Shown in pieces: positions 51,424-60,029 of a DNA stretch of 64,000 bases. Made by a program: the position numbers and the translations under genes. Origin of the DNA: UBA10324 sp038326325. Its GTDB lineage: Bacteria > Bacteroidota > Bacteroidia > Chitinophagales > UBA10324. Every line of letters begins with the position of its first letter. Within the stretch, counting starts at the first letter, position 1. The DNA is taken from positions 62,001-126,000 of the forward strand of contig JBBQJW010000003.1 of NCBI GenBank assembly GCA_038326325.1. The letters are read 5' to 3'. Below the pieces are notes generated by a model, which ran no database searches, was not told the DNA's origin, and saw only the letters and a program-made list of their open reading frames with translations.

Positions 51424-51463
51424 TAAAATCCCTTCTGTTTGAAAAAGCAGGAGGGATTTTTTT
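51424..51463 (+). terminator. intrinsic terminator after CAP/OmpA-like gene
   Basis: The stem ATCCCTTCTG/CAGGAGGGAT (one mismatch) with A/T-rich flanks ends in TTTTTTT. Confidence 0.88.
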
Positions 51464-51485
51464 ATTTCAGAATGTTTTAAAAACA

Positions 51486-51522
51486 CTTCGGGCTGTTTCT
51501 TCCCGAAAGAAACAGCCCGAAG
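51486..51522. repeat. perfect 16-bp inverted repeat
   Basis: CTTCGGGCTGTTTCTT and its exact reverse complement are separated by the 5-nt loop CCCGA. It lies 22 bp past a complete terminator and about 95 bp before the next gene, and has no T-run. Confidence 0.8.
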
Positions 51523-51615
51523 CTTATTTGATGCCCCTGCAAAACCTCCTTTGCCCAGCTTGTGGACTTTGCGGAGACAGAATCAGAACTGCGAGTGCAT
51601 TATATTTGTTTGGCA

Positions 51616-54018
51616 ATGAAAGTGATTAAATTTTTCCTTTTCTTTTATTTAATTTCTTTTAGCTCAAATGCTCAGGTTTGGAAAGAAGCCGGTAATTATG
51701 TTTGGCATGGACCAGTTTATTCAATTTATTCTGATTCGTTTACAAATCACTTAATTGTAGGAGGACTTTTTGATTCTGTTGGGAATGTACCTGCTCACAA
51801 TATTGCGGAGTGGGATGGTATCTCATGGTTACCTTTAGGTAATGGGCTTGATAACGGAGTAGGGTTTAATTCAATAACCGTTTATAACGGTGAAATTTAT
51901 GCTACCTCGTCTATTTATCTCAATGATTTTAATATTTACAAATGGGATGGTTCAACTTGGTCGATATTTGCAACTGCAAGTTACAGCATCAATGTTCTAA
52001 AAACATTCAATAACAAACTCTATGTAGGAGGAGATTTTTATACAATAGATGGAATAATTTTAAATGGACTGGGTGTATGGAACGGTATTTATTGGAGTTC
52101 AGTTGGGGGTGGTATTCCTTCCGCAAATGGAGGAGAAATTAGATGTATTGAATTTGATGACAACAGTAATTTATATATTGGAGGAATATTCGAACAAATT
52201 GGCACCGTTACTTTTAACAATATTGCCAAGTGGGATGGAACTTCATGGACACAATTAACTACTGGGATAATTGCTTCTATTGGTGTCTCAGTAGTAAACT
52301 CATTAAAGTTTTGGAATAACAATTTATATGTCGGCGGTTCATTTAATACTGCCGGGGGGATTCCTTGTTCTCATATTGCTAAATGGAATGGAAACATGTG
52401 GTCAGGTCTTGGGAGTGGGATCTATGGTGACCCCCGCGCATTTGAAGTGTATAACAATAAATTATATTCAGCAGGCGAATTCGCTGGAACCGGAGGAAGC
52501 ATAATAAATGGGGTTGTGTTTTGGGATGGAAATGATTGGATTAATATAGATGATGGATCAATTTCAGAGTTATTTGGACTACAGGTATTTAATGATGAGT
52601 TGTATGCTTGTAATTATTCTTCCGATTCAAACAATTTCAAAATGGTTGCCCGTTACTCTGATTTAAATTTTGAAACGCAAGTAACACAATGCAATGCATG
52701 TAATGGAAGTGCAACTGTTACACCAGTGGGAGTGCCACCGCAAACTTATTTATGGAGCAATGGAGAAACCACACAAACAGCAACAGCCCTGTGTGCCGGA
52801 ACTTATACTGTTACAGTAACAGATGCAAGTGGTAGTCCAAGCATTGGTACTGTAACAATTGATGCCCCGCCTGCAATCCAACTAATACCAACAATTACAG
52901 ATGCAAGTTGTGCTACATGTTCAGATGGAAGTCTTAGTCTTGCTGTTACAGGTGGTTCCGGTGTCTTTAGTTTTTTATGGGGCACAGGTGATACTGCAAA
53001 TGCAATCAGTAATCTCTTGCCTGGGGTTTATGCCGTTACTGTAACAGATTCATTGGGCTGCTCTGTTACAAATAATTATGCAGTCAGTTATCTTGTTCTC
53101 TCACTTTTCGAAACTCACTCAGATGATGTGTGCGGAAACTGTACCGGCTCCATTGATGTAACAGTCACCAATGGCACAGCGCCTTATCAGTACCTATGGA
53201 ACACTACTCAAACGGGTGAAGATATTAACAACCTCTGCGCAGGCACTTACGATGTTACAGTAACAGATTTTAACGGAACCACATCTACCATTAGCATTAC
53301 TATCAGCAACACTAATGGTCCCACGCTTTCAGAAACACACACTGATGCCACCTGTCAGCAAGCTAACGGGAGCATTGATGTCATTACCAATGGCGGAACT
53401 TCACCCTGCACATATGCATGGAGCAACGGTGCCACAACTGAAGACCTCATCAACTTAGATGATGCTACTTATATGCTCACTGTTACAGACGCTAACGGTT
53501 GTACCGGAACCATTGCGGTGACCATAAACACTACCAACGGGCCAGTAATTACTTCTGTTTCTGCTAATGCCACAAACGGAAACAACAACGGCTCAGTTGA
53601 TTTAACCATCACCGGCGGAACACCTCCATTTAACTTTTTGTGGAGCAATAGCGCCACCACAGAAGATATTTCCAACCTTGCTGCGGCTGTCTATTGTGTA
53701 ACAGTAACAGATGGAGCAGGTTGCACAATCATTCACTGCGATACAGTCAGCACTATCAACAGTGTATCATCAATTGCAGATGAGAATAATGTAACAGTTT
53801 ATCCCAACCCGTTCACAAACGAACTCATTATCAAATCTCCATTATCAATTATCAATTCAATACAGGTTACAGATGTTACAGGTAGAGAAATCTATCATTC
53901 TTATAATAATCAAAAATCTCAAATCATCAATTTCAAATCTGCTGTCTCAGGCTTATACCTACTCAAACTCACCGATGCAGACGGAAATGTAACAGTTAAG
54001 AAGGTGGTGAAAGAATAA
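51616..54018 (+). CDS. secreted beta-propeller/SprB-repeat protein with T9SS sorting domain
   Basis: Taking the ATG at 51616 (a longer frame from 51562 would bury the signal peptide), this is an 800-residue protein with a signal peptide ending SSNAQ. The N-terminal part (about 20-345) has six or so repeats with WDG-x-x-W and LYVGGxF motifs, a kelch-like propeller. Next (about 355-710) come SprB-type repeats (NGSATVTPVGVPPQTYLWSN; LCAGTYTVTVTDASG), seen in gliding adhesins, and a T9SS sorting domain (VYPNPFTNELIIKSP, GLYLLKLTDADGN). It is a likely surface adhesin. TATATTTG just before the ATG (51601-51608) is a possible -7 element. Confidence 0.88.
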   Translation: MKVIKFFLFFYLISFSSNAQVWKEAGNYVWHGPVYSIYSDSFTNHLIVGGLFDSVGNVPAHNIAEWDGISWLPLGNGLDNGVGFNSITVYNGEIYATSSIYLNDFNIYKWDGSTWSIFATASYSINVLKTFNNKLYVGGDFYTIDGIILNGLGVWNGIYWSSVGGGIPSANGGEIRCIEFDDNSNLYIGGIFEQIGTVTFNNIAKWDGTSWTQLTTGIIASIGVSVVNSLKFWNNNLYVGGSFNTAGGIPCSHIAKWNGNMWSGLGSGIYGDPRAFEVYNNKLYSAGEFAGTGGSIINGVVFWDGNDWINIDDGSISELFGLQVFNDELYACNYSSDSNNFKMVARYSDLNFETQVTQCNACNGSATVTPVGVPPQTYLWSNGETTQTATALCAGTYTVTVTDASGSPSIGTVTIDAPPAIQLIPTITDASCATCSDGSLSLAVTGGSGVFSFLWGTGDTANAISNLLPGVYAVTVTDSLGCSVTNNYAVSYLVLSLFETHSDDVCGNCTGSIDVTVTNGTAPYQYLWNTTQTGEDINNLCAGTYDVTVTDFNGTTSTISITISNTNGPTLSETHTDATCQQANGSIDVITNGGTSPCTYAWSNGATTEDLINLDDATYMLTVTDANGCTGTIAVTINTTNGPVITSVSANATNGNNNGSVDLTITGGTPPFNFLWSNSATTEDISNLAAAVYCVTVTDGAGCTIIHCDTVSTINSVSSIADENNVTVYPNPFTNELIIKSPLSIINSIQVTDVTGREIYHSYNNQKSQIINFKSAVSGLYLLKLTDADGNVTVKKVVKE

Positions 54019-54121
54019 AACCACTCTCTTTGTTTTATATACACTTCATCAAACAATGTGCTCTCTGTTTTATCAGGCATAAATGCTGATGGCATTAATT
54101 TGTAAAAGAAAATAATCAGCA

Positions 54122-54628
54122 ATGGAAATATTATTAGAAATAGCCGGGCGCACCGCTATCGTTTATGTTTTTTTAATTGGCTGCATATTGCTGTTTGGCA
54201 AAAAGGAATTGTCGCAGCTTTCGGTCATTGATTTAATTTTCATTTTGCTGCTTTCAAACTCGGTGCAGAATGCTATGGTGGGTCCGACTGATAGTGTGCA
54301 GGGTGGGCTTGTTTCTGCAATGGTTTTATTTCTGTTGAACTTTACTTTCAAGTCTGTTATTTTCAAAAGTAAAAAACTGCAAACATTTGTCGAGGGCTCT
54401 CCTGTGATATTAGTGAGCGGCGGCGAAACTGTTACAGCCAACCTTCATCATGAAAAAATTACAATGAACGAGCTTATGAGCGCCATTCGCGAGCACGGGG
54501 TCAACGGCATAGAAGAAGTGAAGTTCGCCATATTAGAACCCGATGGCAACATCAGTGTTATATCTTACGACAAAGCAACTCATACTTCGCACAAGCGAAA
54601 AACAAAACCGATTTTAAATCAAGTGTAA
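54122..54628 (+). CDS. DUF421 domain membrane protein
   Basis: This 168-residue protein has three N-terminal membrane helices (about 8-25, 33-50 and 60-78) followed by the cytosolic DUF421 domain (about 80-150) with GSPVILVSGGETVTANLHHEKI and MSAIREHGVNGIEEVKFAIL. The fold matches the YetF/YcaP family of unknown function. It is convergent with ppk1; a TGTAACAG octamer occupies the 20-bp gap. Confidence 0.88.
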   Translation: MEILLEIAGRTAIVYVFLIGCILLFGKKELSQLSVIDLIFILLLSNSVQNAMVGPTDSVQGGLVSAMVLFLLNFTFKSVIFKSKKLQTFVEGSPVILVSGGETVTANLHHEKITMNELMSAIREHGVNGIEEVKFAILEPDGNISVISYDKATHTSHKRKTKPILNQV

Positions 54629-54648
54629 ATAAAACCTGCTGTAACAGT

Positions 54649-56691
54649 TTAAACCAACTTTTTCAGATACTTTAAAATAGCATCCTGACTGCGCAATGGT
54701 TTTTCAGTTGAAGTTGCATACTTGTTGTCCTGCGCGTTATTGATAATTCTGGCTTTAACATTATCGCTCCACTGCATTTCGAAGTACTGTCTTATCTGTT
54801 CCTGAATACTTTTATCGAGCAGCGGCACAGCTAATTCAATGCGCAAATCTAAGTTGCGCACCATCCAATCAGCAGAGCTGATAAAGTAAAGTGGCTTTCC
54901 CTCGTTCTGAAAAATCATCAGTCGTGTGTGTTCAAGGTAGCGGTCAACAATACTTTTTATTTCAATATTCCCTTTCAGTTCAGAACTGTCGGGAAGCAAA
55001 GTGCAACTGCTGCGAAGTATCATTCTTATTTTAACTCCGGCCTTAGCTGCCTTCTGTAACAGTTCAACCATAGTGCGGTCGGCCAGGTTGTTCAGTTTAA
55101 TACTTATGCCCGCTTCTTTCCCTGCTTTTGCAAAAGCAATTTCGTTTTCAATTAATTTTTCAAACCGCTTGCGCATCTGCATTGGCGCTACAAGCGAATG
55201 TTTAAAGCTTGTTGCTTTATAGTTGTTCTCAAGAAACGAAAACAGCTCTTCAATTTCAGTAGTTATGTTTTTATCAGAAGTAAACAATGCATGGTCTGCA
55301 TATAACCGAGAAGTGTTTTCGTTGTAGTTGCCCGTGCTGATGTTGGCGTATAAAACTTTCTTGCCTTTCTCTTTGCGGGTGATGAGGCACATTTTGCTGT
55401 GCACCTTTAATCCTTGCACTCCGAGAATAACATGAGCACCTTCTTCTTTGAGCCTGTCGCTCCATCTAATATTTGCTTCTTCATCAAAGCGCGCCTGCAA
55501 CTCCATTACAACTGTAACAGCTTTCCCGTTCTTCACTGCATTGATTAATGCATTTACCACTTTCGATTTGCTCGCCAGACGATACATGGTGATTTTAATA
55601 GAAGAAACTTTCGGATCAATAGCTGCTTCGCGAAGCATATCAATAAAATGTTCGAAGCTTTGATAAGGATAATGAACAAGAATATCTTTCTGTTTGATAA
55701 CATCAAATAAACTTTTTCCTTTTTCAAAATCGGGCTGTAACAGTAAGTGTTCCGGTTTGTAAACAAGATGCGATTTTCCAAGAACAGGAAATTGCATGAA
55801 GTCTTTAAAGTTATGGTATCGCTGCCCGGGAATAATATTATCGTCACCAATACGAAGGTGAACACGGCGAAGCAGGTAGTGTAACAGTTCAACATCAATG
55901 TCCTGATCGAAACTGAAACGAACTGGCTTTCCCTTTTTTCGTTGCTTGATTCCTTTCGATACTTTTTCCATTAAACTCTCGCTGATGTTTTCTTCAATTT
56001 CTATTTCCGCATCGCGCGTTATCTTAATGGTGAAAGCAGAGAATGTATCGTAAGGCAGTATGCTGAAAATCTCTTTCAAGCCGAAACGAATAATATCGTC
56101 GAGGAGAATGATGTATTTCTTTCCATCCTTTTCAGGCAGCACCAGAAACCGCGAAACAATTTCGCTTGGTACTTCAATGAGGGCGTATCTCGGTTTGTGT
56201 TTTTTTGCCGAGTCGGAGAGGAGCACCGCGAGATAAATACTTCGGTCCTTTAAATACGGAAACTCAGGCAGCGCATCAATCATAATCGGAACAAGGGCAG
56301 CCCGCACTTCCGATCGGAAATAAAATTTTACATAATCTTCCTGTTCAAGCGTTAATTGTTTTTCGTTGATAAGAAAAATATTTTCTTTTTCTAACTCCTG
56401 TAACAGTTTCTTATAGGTCGCTTCGAATTTCGATTGCTGTATTATTACTGTTGCATATACATCGTCAATGATTTTGCGAGGGTTTTCGCCAAGAATTTTC
56501 TTTGCTTTTTTTCCAAGTGTTTCCATGCGACTGAGAGTTGCAACACGCACACGAAAAAACTCATCAAGGTTATTACTAAAAATTCCCAGAAAACGCATCC
56601 GCTCAATCAACGGAACATTTTCGTCCATTGCTTCCTGCAACACTCTTTCGTTAAACGAAAGCCAACTTAGTTCTCTATTCAGATATTTCAC
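54649..56691 (-). CDS. ppk1: polyphosphate kinase 1
   Basis: This 680-residue enzyme reversibly makes polyphosphate from ATP. Four-domain architecture: N domain (YLNRELSWLSFNERVLQEA), H domain, and two phospholipase-D-like C domains. The autophosphorylated His lies in GLKVHSKMCLITRK (about residue 428), and the second active-site His in YLEHTRLMIFQNEG (about 585). YANISTGNYNENTSRLYADH is also conserved. The length is typical. Five TGTAACAG octamers fall within it, mostly at Leu-Leu-Gln codons. Confidence 0.96.
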   Translation of the reverse strand: MKYLNRELSWLSFNERVLQEAMDENVPLIERMRFLGIFSNNLDEFFRVRVATLSRMETLGKKAKKILGENPRKIIDDVYATVIIQQSKFEATYKKLLQELEKENIFLINEKQLTLEQEDYVKFYFRSEVRAALVPIMIDALPEFPYLKDRSIYLAVLLSDSAKKHKPRYALIEVPSEIVSRFLVLPEKDGKKYIILLDDIIRFGLKEIFSILPYDTFSAFTIKITRDAEIEIEENISESLMEKVSKGIKQRKKGKPVRFSFDQDIDVELLHYLLRRVHLRIGDDNIIPGQRYHNFKDFMQFPVLGKSHLVYKPEHLLLQPDFEKGKSLFDVIKQKDILVHYPYQSFEHFIDMLREAAIDPKVSSIKITMYRLASKSKVVNALINAVKNGKAVTVVMELQARFDEEANIRWSDRLKEEGAHVILGVQGLKVHSKMCLITRKEKGKKVLYANISTGNYNENTSRLYADHALFTSDKNITTEIEELFSFLENNYKATSFKHSLVAPMQMRKRFEKLIENEIAFAKAGKEAGISIKLNNLADRTMVELLQKAAKAGVKIRMILRSSCTLLPDSSELKGNIEIKSIVDRYLEHTRLMIFQNEGKPLYFISSADWMVRNLDLRIELAVPLLDKSIQEQIRQYFEMQWSDNVKARIINNAQDNKYATSTEKPLRSQDAILKYLKKLV

Positions 56692-56810
56692 AAATCAGTT
56701 TTAATAATTGATGCTAATTTAACAGGAGGGCTTGTCTAAAAAAGAAATTAACCGGCTTTTACGAAAATTTAACATTGCAATCAGGCGCTATAATATCACA
56801 TAAACAACAA

Positions 56811-56832
56811 GAGGCCGCACAAGTGCGACCTC
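56811..56832 (-). terminator. intrinsic terminator after FG-GAP gene
   Basis: The stem GAGGCCGCAC/GTGCGACCTC (one mismatch) lies 26 bp past the stop of the minus-strand FG-GAP gene, followed in that sense by TTGTTGTTT. Confidence 0.7.
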
Positions 56833-56858
56833 TCATTGGGTGTTTTAATTAAAATTAT

Positions 56859-59800
56859 TTATTCTATCACCAACTGGCGACGAACAGATTGGTTGTTCGC
56901 ATCAGTCAACTGAAGAATGTAAGTTCCTTTACTGAAATTTGAAAGATCAAGCTGATTTACCTGTTTGTTGTTACTGAAAACTTTTCTTCCCAATACATCA
57001 AGCACTTCAATGCTGTTGTAGTTGAAATTAGTTTGCACAGTAAACATTCCTTCAGATGGATTAGGATAAACCTCAACACCAATGTTATTGTCAACAGTAG
57101 AAATTCCGGTTGTTACATGAGCAGTAACAGTGGTTCTGTCGCTGATGCATGTAACAGTTGGTTTTTCAAAGTGCATGTCGTAGAAATAATAGTAGTAACC
57201 ATTTCCTTGATTATTTCCTGTTAATGTTACAAAACCGGGCAACACATAAGGATAATTTCCAGCACCCCCGGTATTGCTTCTTTGGAACCGAGGAGCGTTA
57301 AATCCAAAACTTAAATTGTTAATAGCTGCATCTGTAGTCAATGAATAACCGGTTCCGATTGGAACATTAAAATTCAATGTAATTACAGCAGAATCAATCG
57401 GCACATTAACACTTAAACTGTCAACGATGTTTCCTGTATTATCCAATAAAACAATTCTGCGAATACCTGCCATGTCGGTTAAAACTTTTACAGTTTTCAA
57501 AATACAAGTTGAGTCAGCATCAAAATCCATTGATGCATTTGTAGTGTTACCACTACTGTAAAGCTGAGTTCCTGAATGATAAATATCACCTATTGCACCT
57601 GCTCCACCACCTGTTGTAAGGTGATCTTCTGCATAGTAACTTGTTGTTGAAGTAAGATTAGGGGTGGTGTAAGTATTACCTGCACCAAGTTCAGTTCCTG
57701 CAACCATCATATCAAACCAGTGAACATCAGTTCCTGTTGCCTGCAATGAAGCTGTATTGTTTGGCGATATGAAATCATCAGTTCCAGTCGGTACTGTAAC
57801 AGTTGTTACCATAACATCAATAGCATTTGAGTTCCATGCCTGACAAGCGCCCTGAATAGAAACTGAATAAGAACCTGTTGATGTAACATCAATACTTTGT
57901 GTTGTTGCACCATTCGACCAGCTATAAGAAGCAGCAGGCGTAGAAGTAAGAATGACAGTTCCGCCATTGCAGAAAGATAAATTTCCGGCAGATGTTACAG
58001 TTGGTGTTTCGTCAGGATTAGTTGTAACATTTAAAGAAGCAGGATAAACAGTACAACTTCCATTAGAAAGTTGTACACTGTAATTACCTGTAGCTGTTAC
58101 ATCAATACTTTCTGTTGTTGCACCTGTTGACCACAGATAAGAATATCCGGTAGGAGCGTTAAGAGTGAGTGACTGACCAGGACATAAAACAGGCTGACCA
58201 TTAGAGGTGATTGCACCGGATTGAACTGTGCAACCTGTTTCAACATTCGTAATAAACTGATCAACAGCAATGTTGTAAAGTTTATTTGTAATGCCAGAAG
58301 GGTAACGAATGATTGCAGAGTCAACAGTTGTGTTTGTTCCTAATCCGAAGTGTAAGTTGAAAGAGTTTTCTGTTCCGTAACTCTCACCTGCTCGAACTTC
58401 TCTCACTTGAATTCCAAGCGGAGAATATAATTTGATGTTAGCTCCAACTGCTCCTTTATTACTTACAGTACCCTCAAGATTAAAAGTTAACCAGTGATAT
58501 GCATTTCCGTTGTTAAGAAATATTTCGTCATCAGTTGTTCCAGGGTTAACATAAATGGAATTGTAACACGCATAAACATCAATGGCTCCATCGTGATTCA
58601 AATCACCGGTAGCAAATGAACCAAGGTTACCAGGAAGCACAGTGTTATCAAATTTCGTGAAAGTCATATTGCCATTGTTATGGAAAAATATTTCCCGACT
58701 ACCAGTAAGTATGATATCCTCAAAACCATCGTTGTCAAAATCTTCTATTTGTGATTCAATCTGAAATAATGTGCCGATATCAAAACCTGAAGCAGCAGTG
58801 ATATTTGTAAAGTGACCTGTTCCGTCATTCTCCCACAATTCTGAAATTTCTGTGTAACTTGTTCTTAGCATATCGAAATCACCATCATTATCAAAGTCGC
58901 CAAAATTTGTTGTCCATGTTTCAGCGTTATGATCAGGAGCGATAAAATCAAGTAAAACAGAATCCTGATCGTTAATGTTTATGTCATCGTAATCAGAAGT
59001 AAAGTGATAACTGCCATCGTTAATATGTAATACATCATGCCTTCTCATATCAACAGCTGAAACCTGACGACACTTTGAAACATAAAAATCAAGGTCGCCA
59101 TCCAAATCATAATCAGACCAGGTAGTTCCATAATTTCCTGAATCATCATTACCTGTTGCATTTACATTAGCACCAGTACCGGAAGTGTTCGTATTGAAAA
59201 TTTTTGCAATCATTGTAGTTGAAGCAACAGTAGAAAGATTGCTTAGAGTATAGGTTCCAACACCGCCGGTTCCTGTTCCAAACGCAGCTATTTTAGTGTT
59301 TGAGTAAACGCCAGTTCCTGATAAATAAAAACCTAATGGAATTGTTCCGTTGGTCATGGCTGTAACAGTTAAGGTATTACCTGTAATGCTTCCTGTAAAT
59401 TCAACAGGTGCTGGGAAATTCCCGGTCCCGTCGTTGAGCCAAATTTTTGATTCTCCAACATCGTGACAACCATAAATATCTAACCAACCATCATTATTGA
59501 AATCTCCGAGTGTAACATTCTGTAAAAAAATACTTGTTAATGGTAAACTGATAGCAGCACCCATTGCTCCACTAGCATTACACATAAAAATTTTAACCGA
59601 ACCATTACCTGCCACAATATCCAGGTAACCATTCTGGTCGAAATCACCTGCGGCCATTCCCCACGCCCATCCACTTCCACCACCGAAATCACCAATATGA
59701 ATAGCAGTGTAATTTCCGTCAGTATTTTGTTTTTCAACATAACAATCATGCGCCTGATCGAGAACAATAATATCGTCAAGACCATCGCTGTTCCAGTCAG

Positions 59801-59945
59801 CAACTGTTACAGTACAACCGCTGTGGTAATGCGAGTTTGGCATTAGGGCAGCATTCGAAGCAGTGAAATTAAATTGGGCAAACGATAACACAGGGGAAAT
59901 CAGAAGCGCAACAGAAAGAGCAATTTTGGAAATTGATTTTTGCAT
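56859..59945 (-). CDS. secreted FG-GAP/UnbV protein with Ig-like repeats and T9SS sorting domain
   Basis: This 1028-residue surface protein has a signal peptide (ending SFAQ). FG-GAP/VCBS repeats (about 35-460) carry repeated calcium-site motifs such as DWNSDGLDD, DFDQNGYLD, DFNNDGWLD, DYDLDGDLD and DFDNDGFED, forming a beta-propeller. An ASPIC/UnbV domain follows (about 480-560; GANIKLYSPLGIQVREV, GLGTNTTVDSAIIRYPSG). Then come two Ig-like repeats with YLWSTGATTESIDV, a further beta domain, and a T9SS sorting domain (VEVYPNPSEGMFTVQ, SKGTYILQLTDANN). It is probably an adhesion or cell-surface matrix protein. It is downstream of the multihaem cytochrome on the same strand. Confidence 0.88.
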   Translation of the reverse strand: MQKSISKIALSVALLISPVLSFAQFNFTASNAALMPNSHYHSGCTVTVADWNSDGLDDIIVLDQAHDCYVEKQNTDGNYTAIHIGDFGGGSGWAWGMAAGDFDQNGYLDIVAGNGSVKIFMCNASGAMGAAISLPLTSIFLQNVTLGDFNNDGWLDIYGCHDVGESKIWLNDGTGNFPAPVEFTGSITGNTLTVTAMTNGTIPLGFYLSGTGVYSNTKIAAFGTGTGGVGTYTLSNLSTVASTTMIAKIFNTNTSGTGANVNATGNDDSGNYGTTWSDYDLDGDLDFYVSKCRQVSAVDMRRHDVLHINDGSYHFTSDYDDININDQDSVLLDFIAPDHNAETWTTNFGDFDNDGDFDMLRTSYTEISELWENDGTGHFTNITAASGFDIGTLFQIESQIEDFDNDGFEDIILTGSREIFFHNNGNMTFTKFDNTVLPGNLGSFATGDLNHDGAIDVYACYNSIYVNPGTTDDEIFLNNGNAYHWLTFNLEGTVSNKGAVGANIKLYSPLGIQVREVRAGESYGTENSFNLHFGLGTNTTVDSAIIRYPSGITNKLYNIAVDQFITNVETGCTVQSGAITSNGQPVLCPGQSLTLNAPTGYSYLWSTGATTESIDVTATGNYSVQLSNGSCTVYPASLNVTTNPDETPTVTSAGNLSFCNGGTVILTSTPAASYSWSNGATTQSIDVTSTGSYSVSIQGACQAWNSNAIDVMVTTVTVPTGTDDFISPNNTASLQATGTDVHWFDMMVAGTELGAGNTYTTPNLTSTTSYYAEDHLTTGGGAGAIGDIYHSGTQLYSSGNTTNASMDFDADSTCILKTVKVLTDMAGIRRIVLLDNTGNIVDSLSVNVPIDSAVITLNFNVPIGTGYSLTTDAAINNLSFGFNAPRFQRSNTGGAGNYPYVLPGFVTLTGNNQGNGYYYYFYDMHFEKPTVTCISDRTTVTAHVTTGISTVDNNIGVEVYPNPSEGMFTVQTNFNYNSIEVLDVLGRKVFSNNKQVNQLDLSNFSKGTYILQLTDANNQSVRRQLVIE

Positions 59946-60029
59946 GTAAAAAGATTTATTGGTTTAGTGATTTTATTTTTTGGATTCGGTTTGAAAAGTA
60001 AACAAAATTTTTAGATGGTATCAATTTTT

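Noticed and set aside
51562..51615. Longer start of the SprB-type protein
   Set aside because: It would place 18 polar residues before the signal peptide; the ATG at 51616 gives a normal signal sequence.
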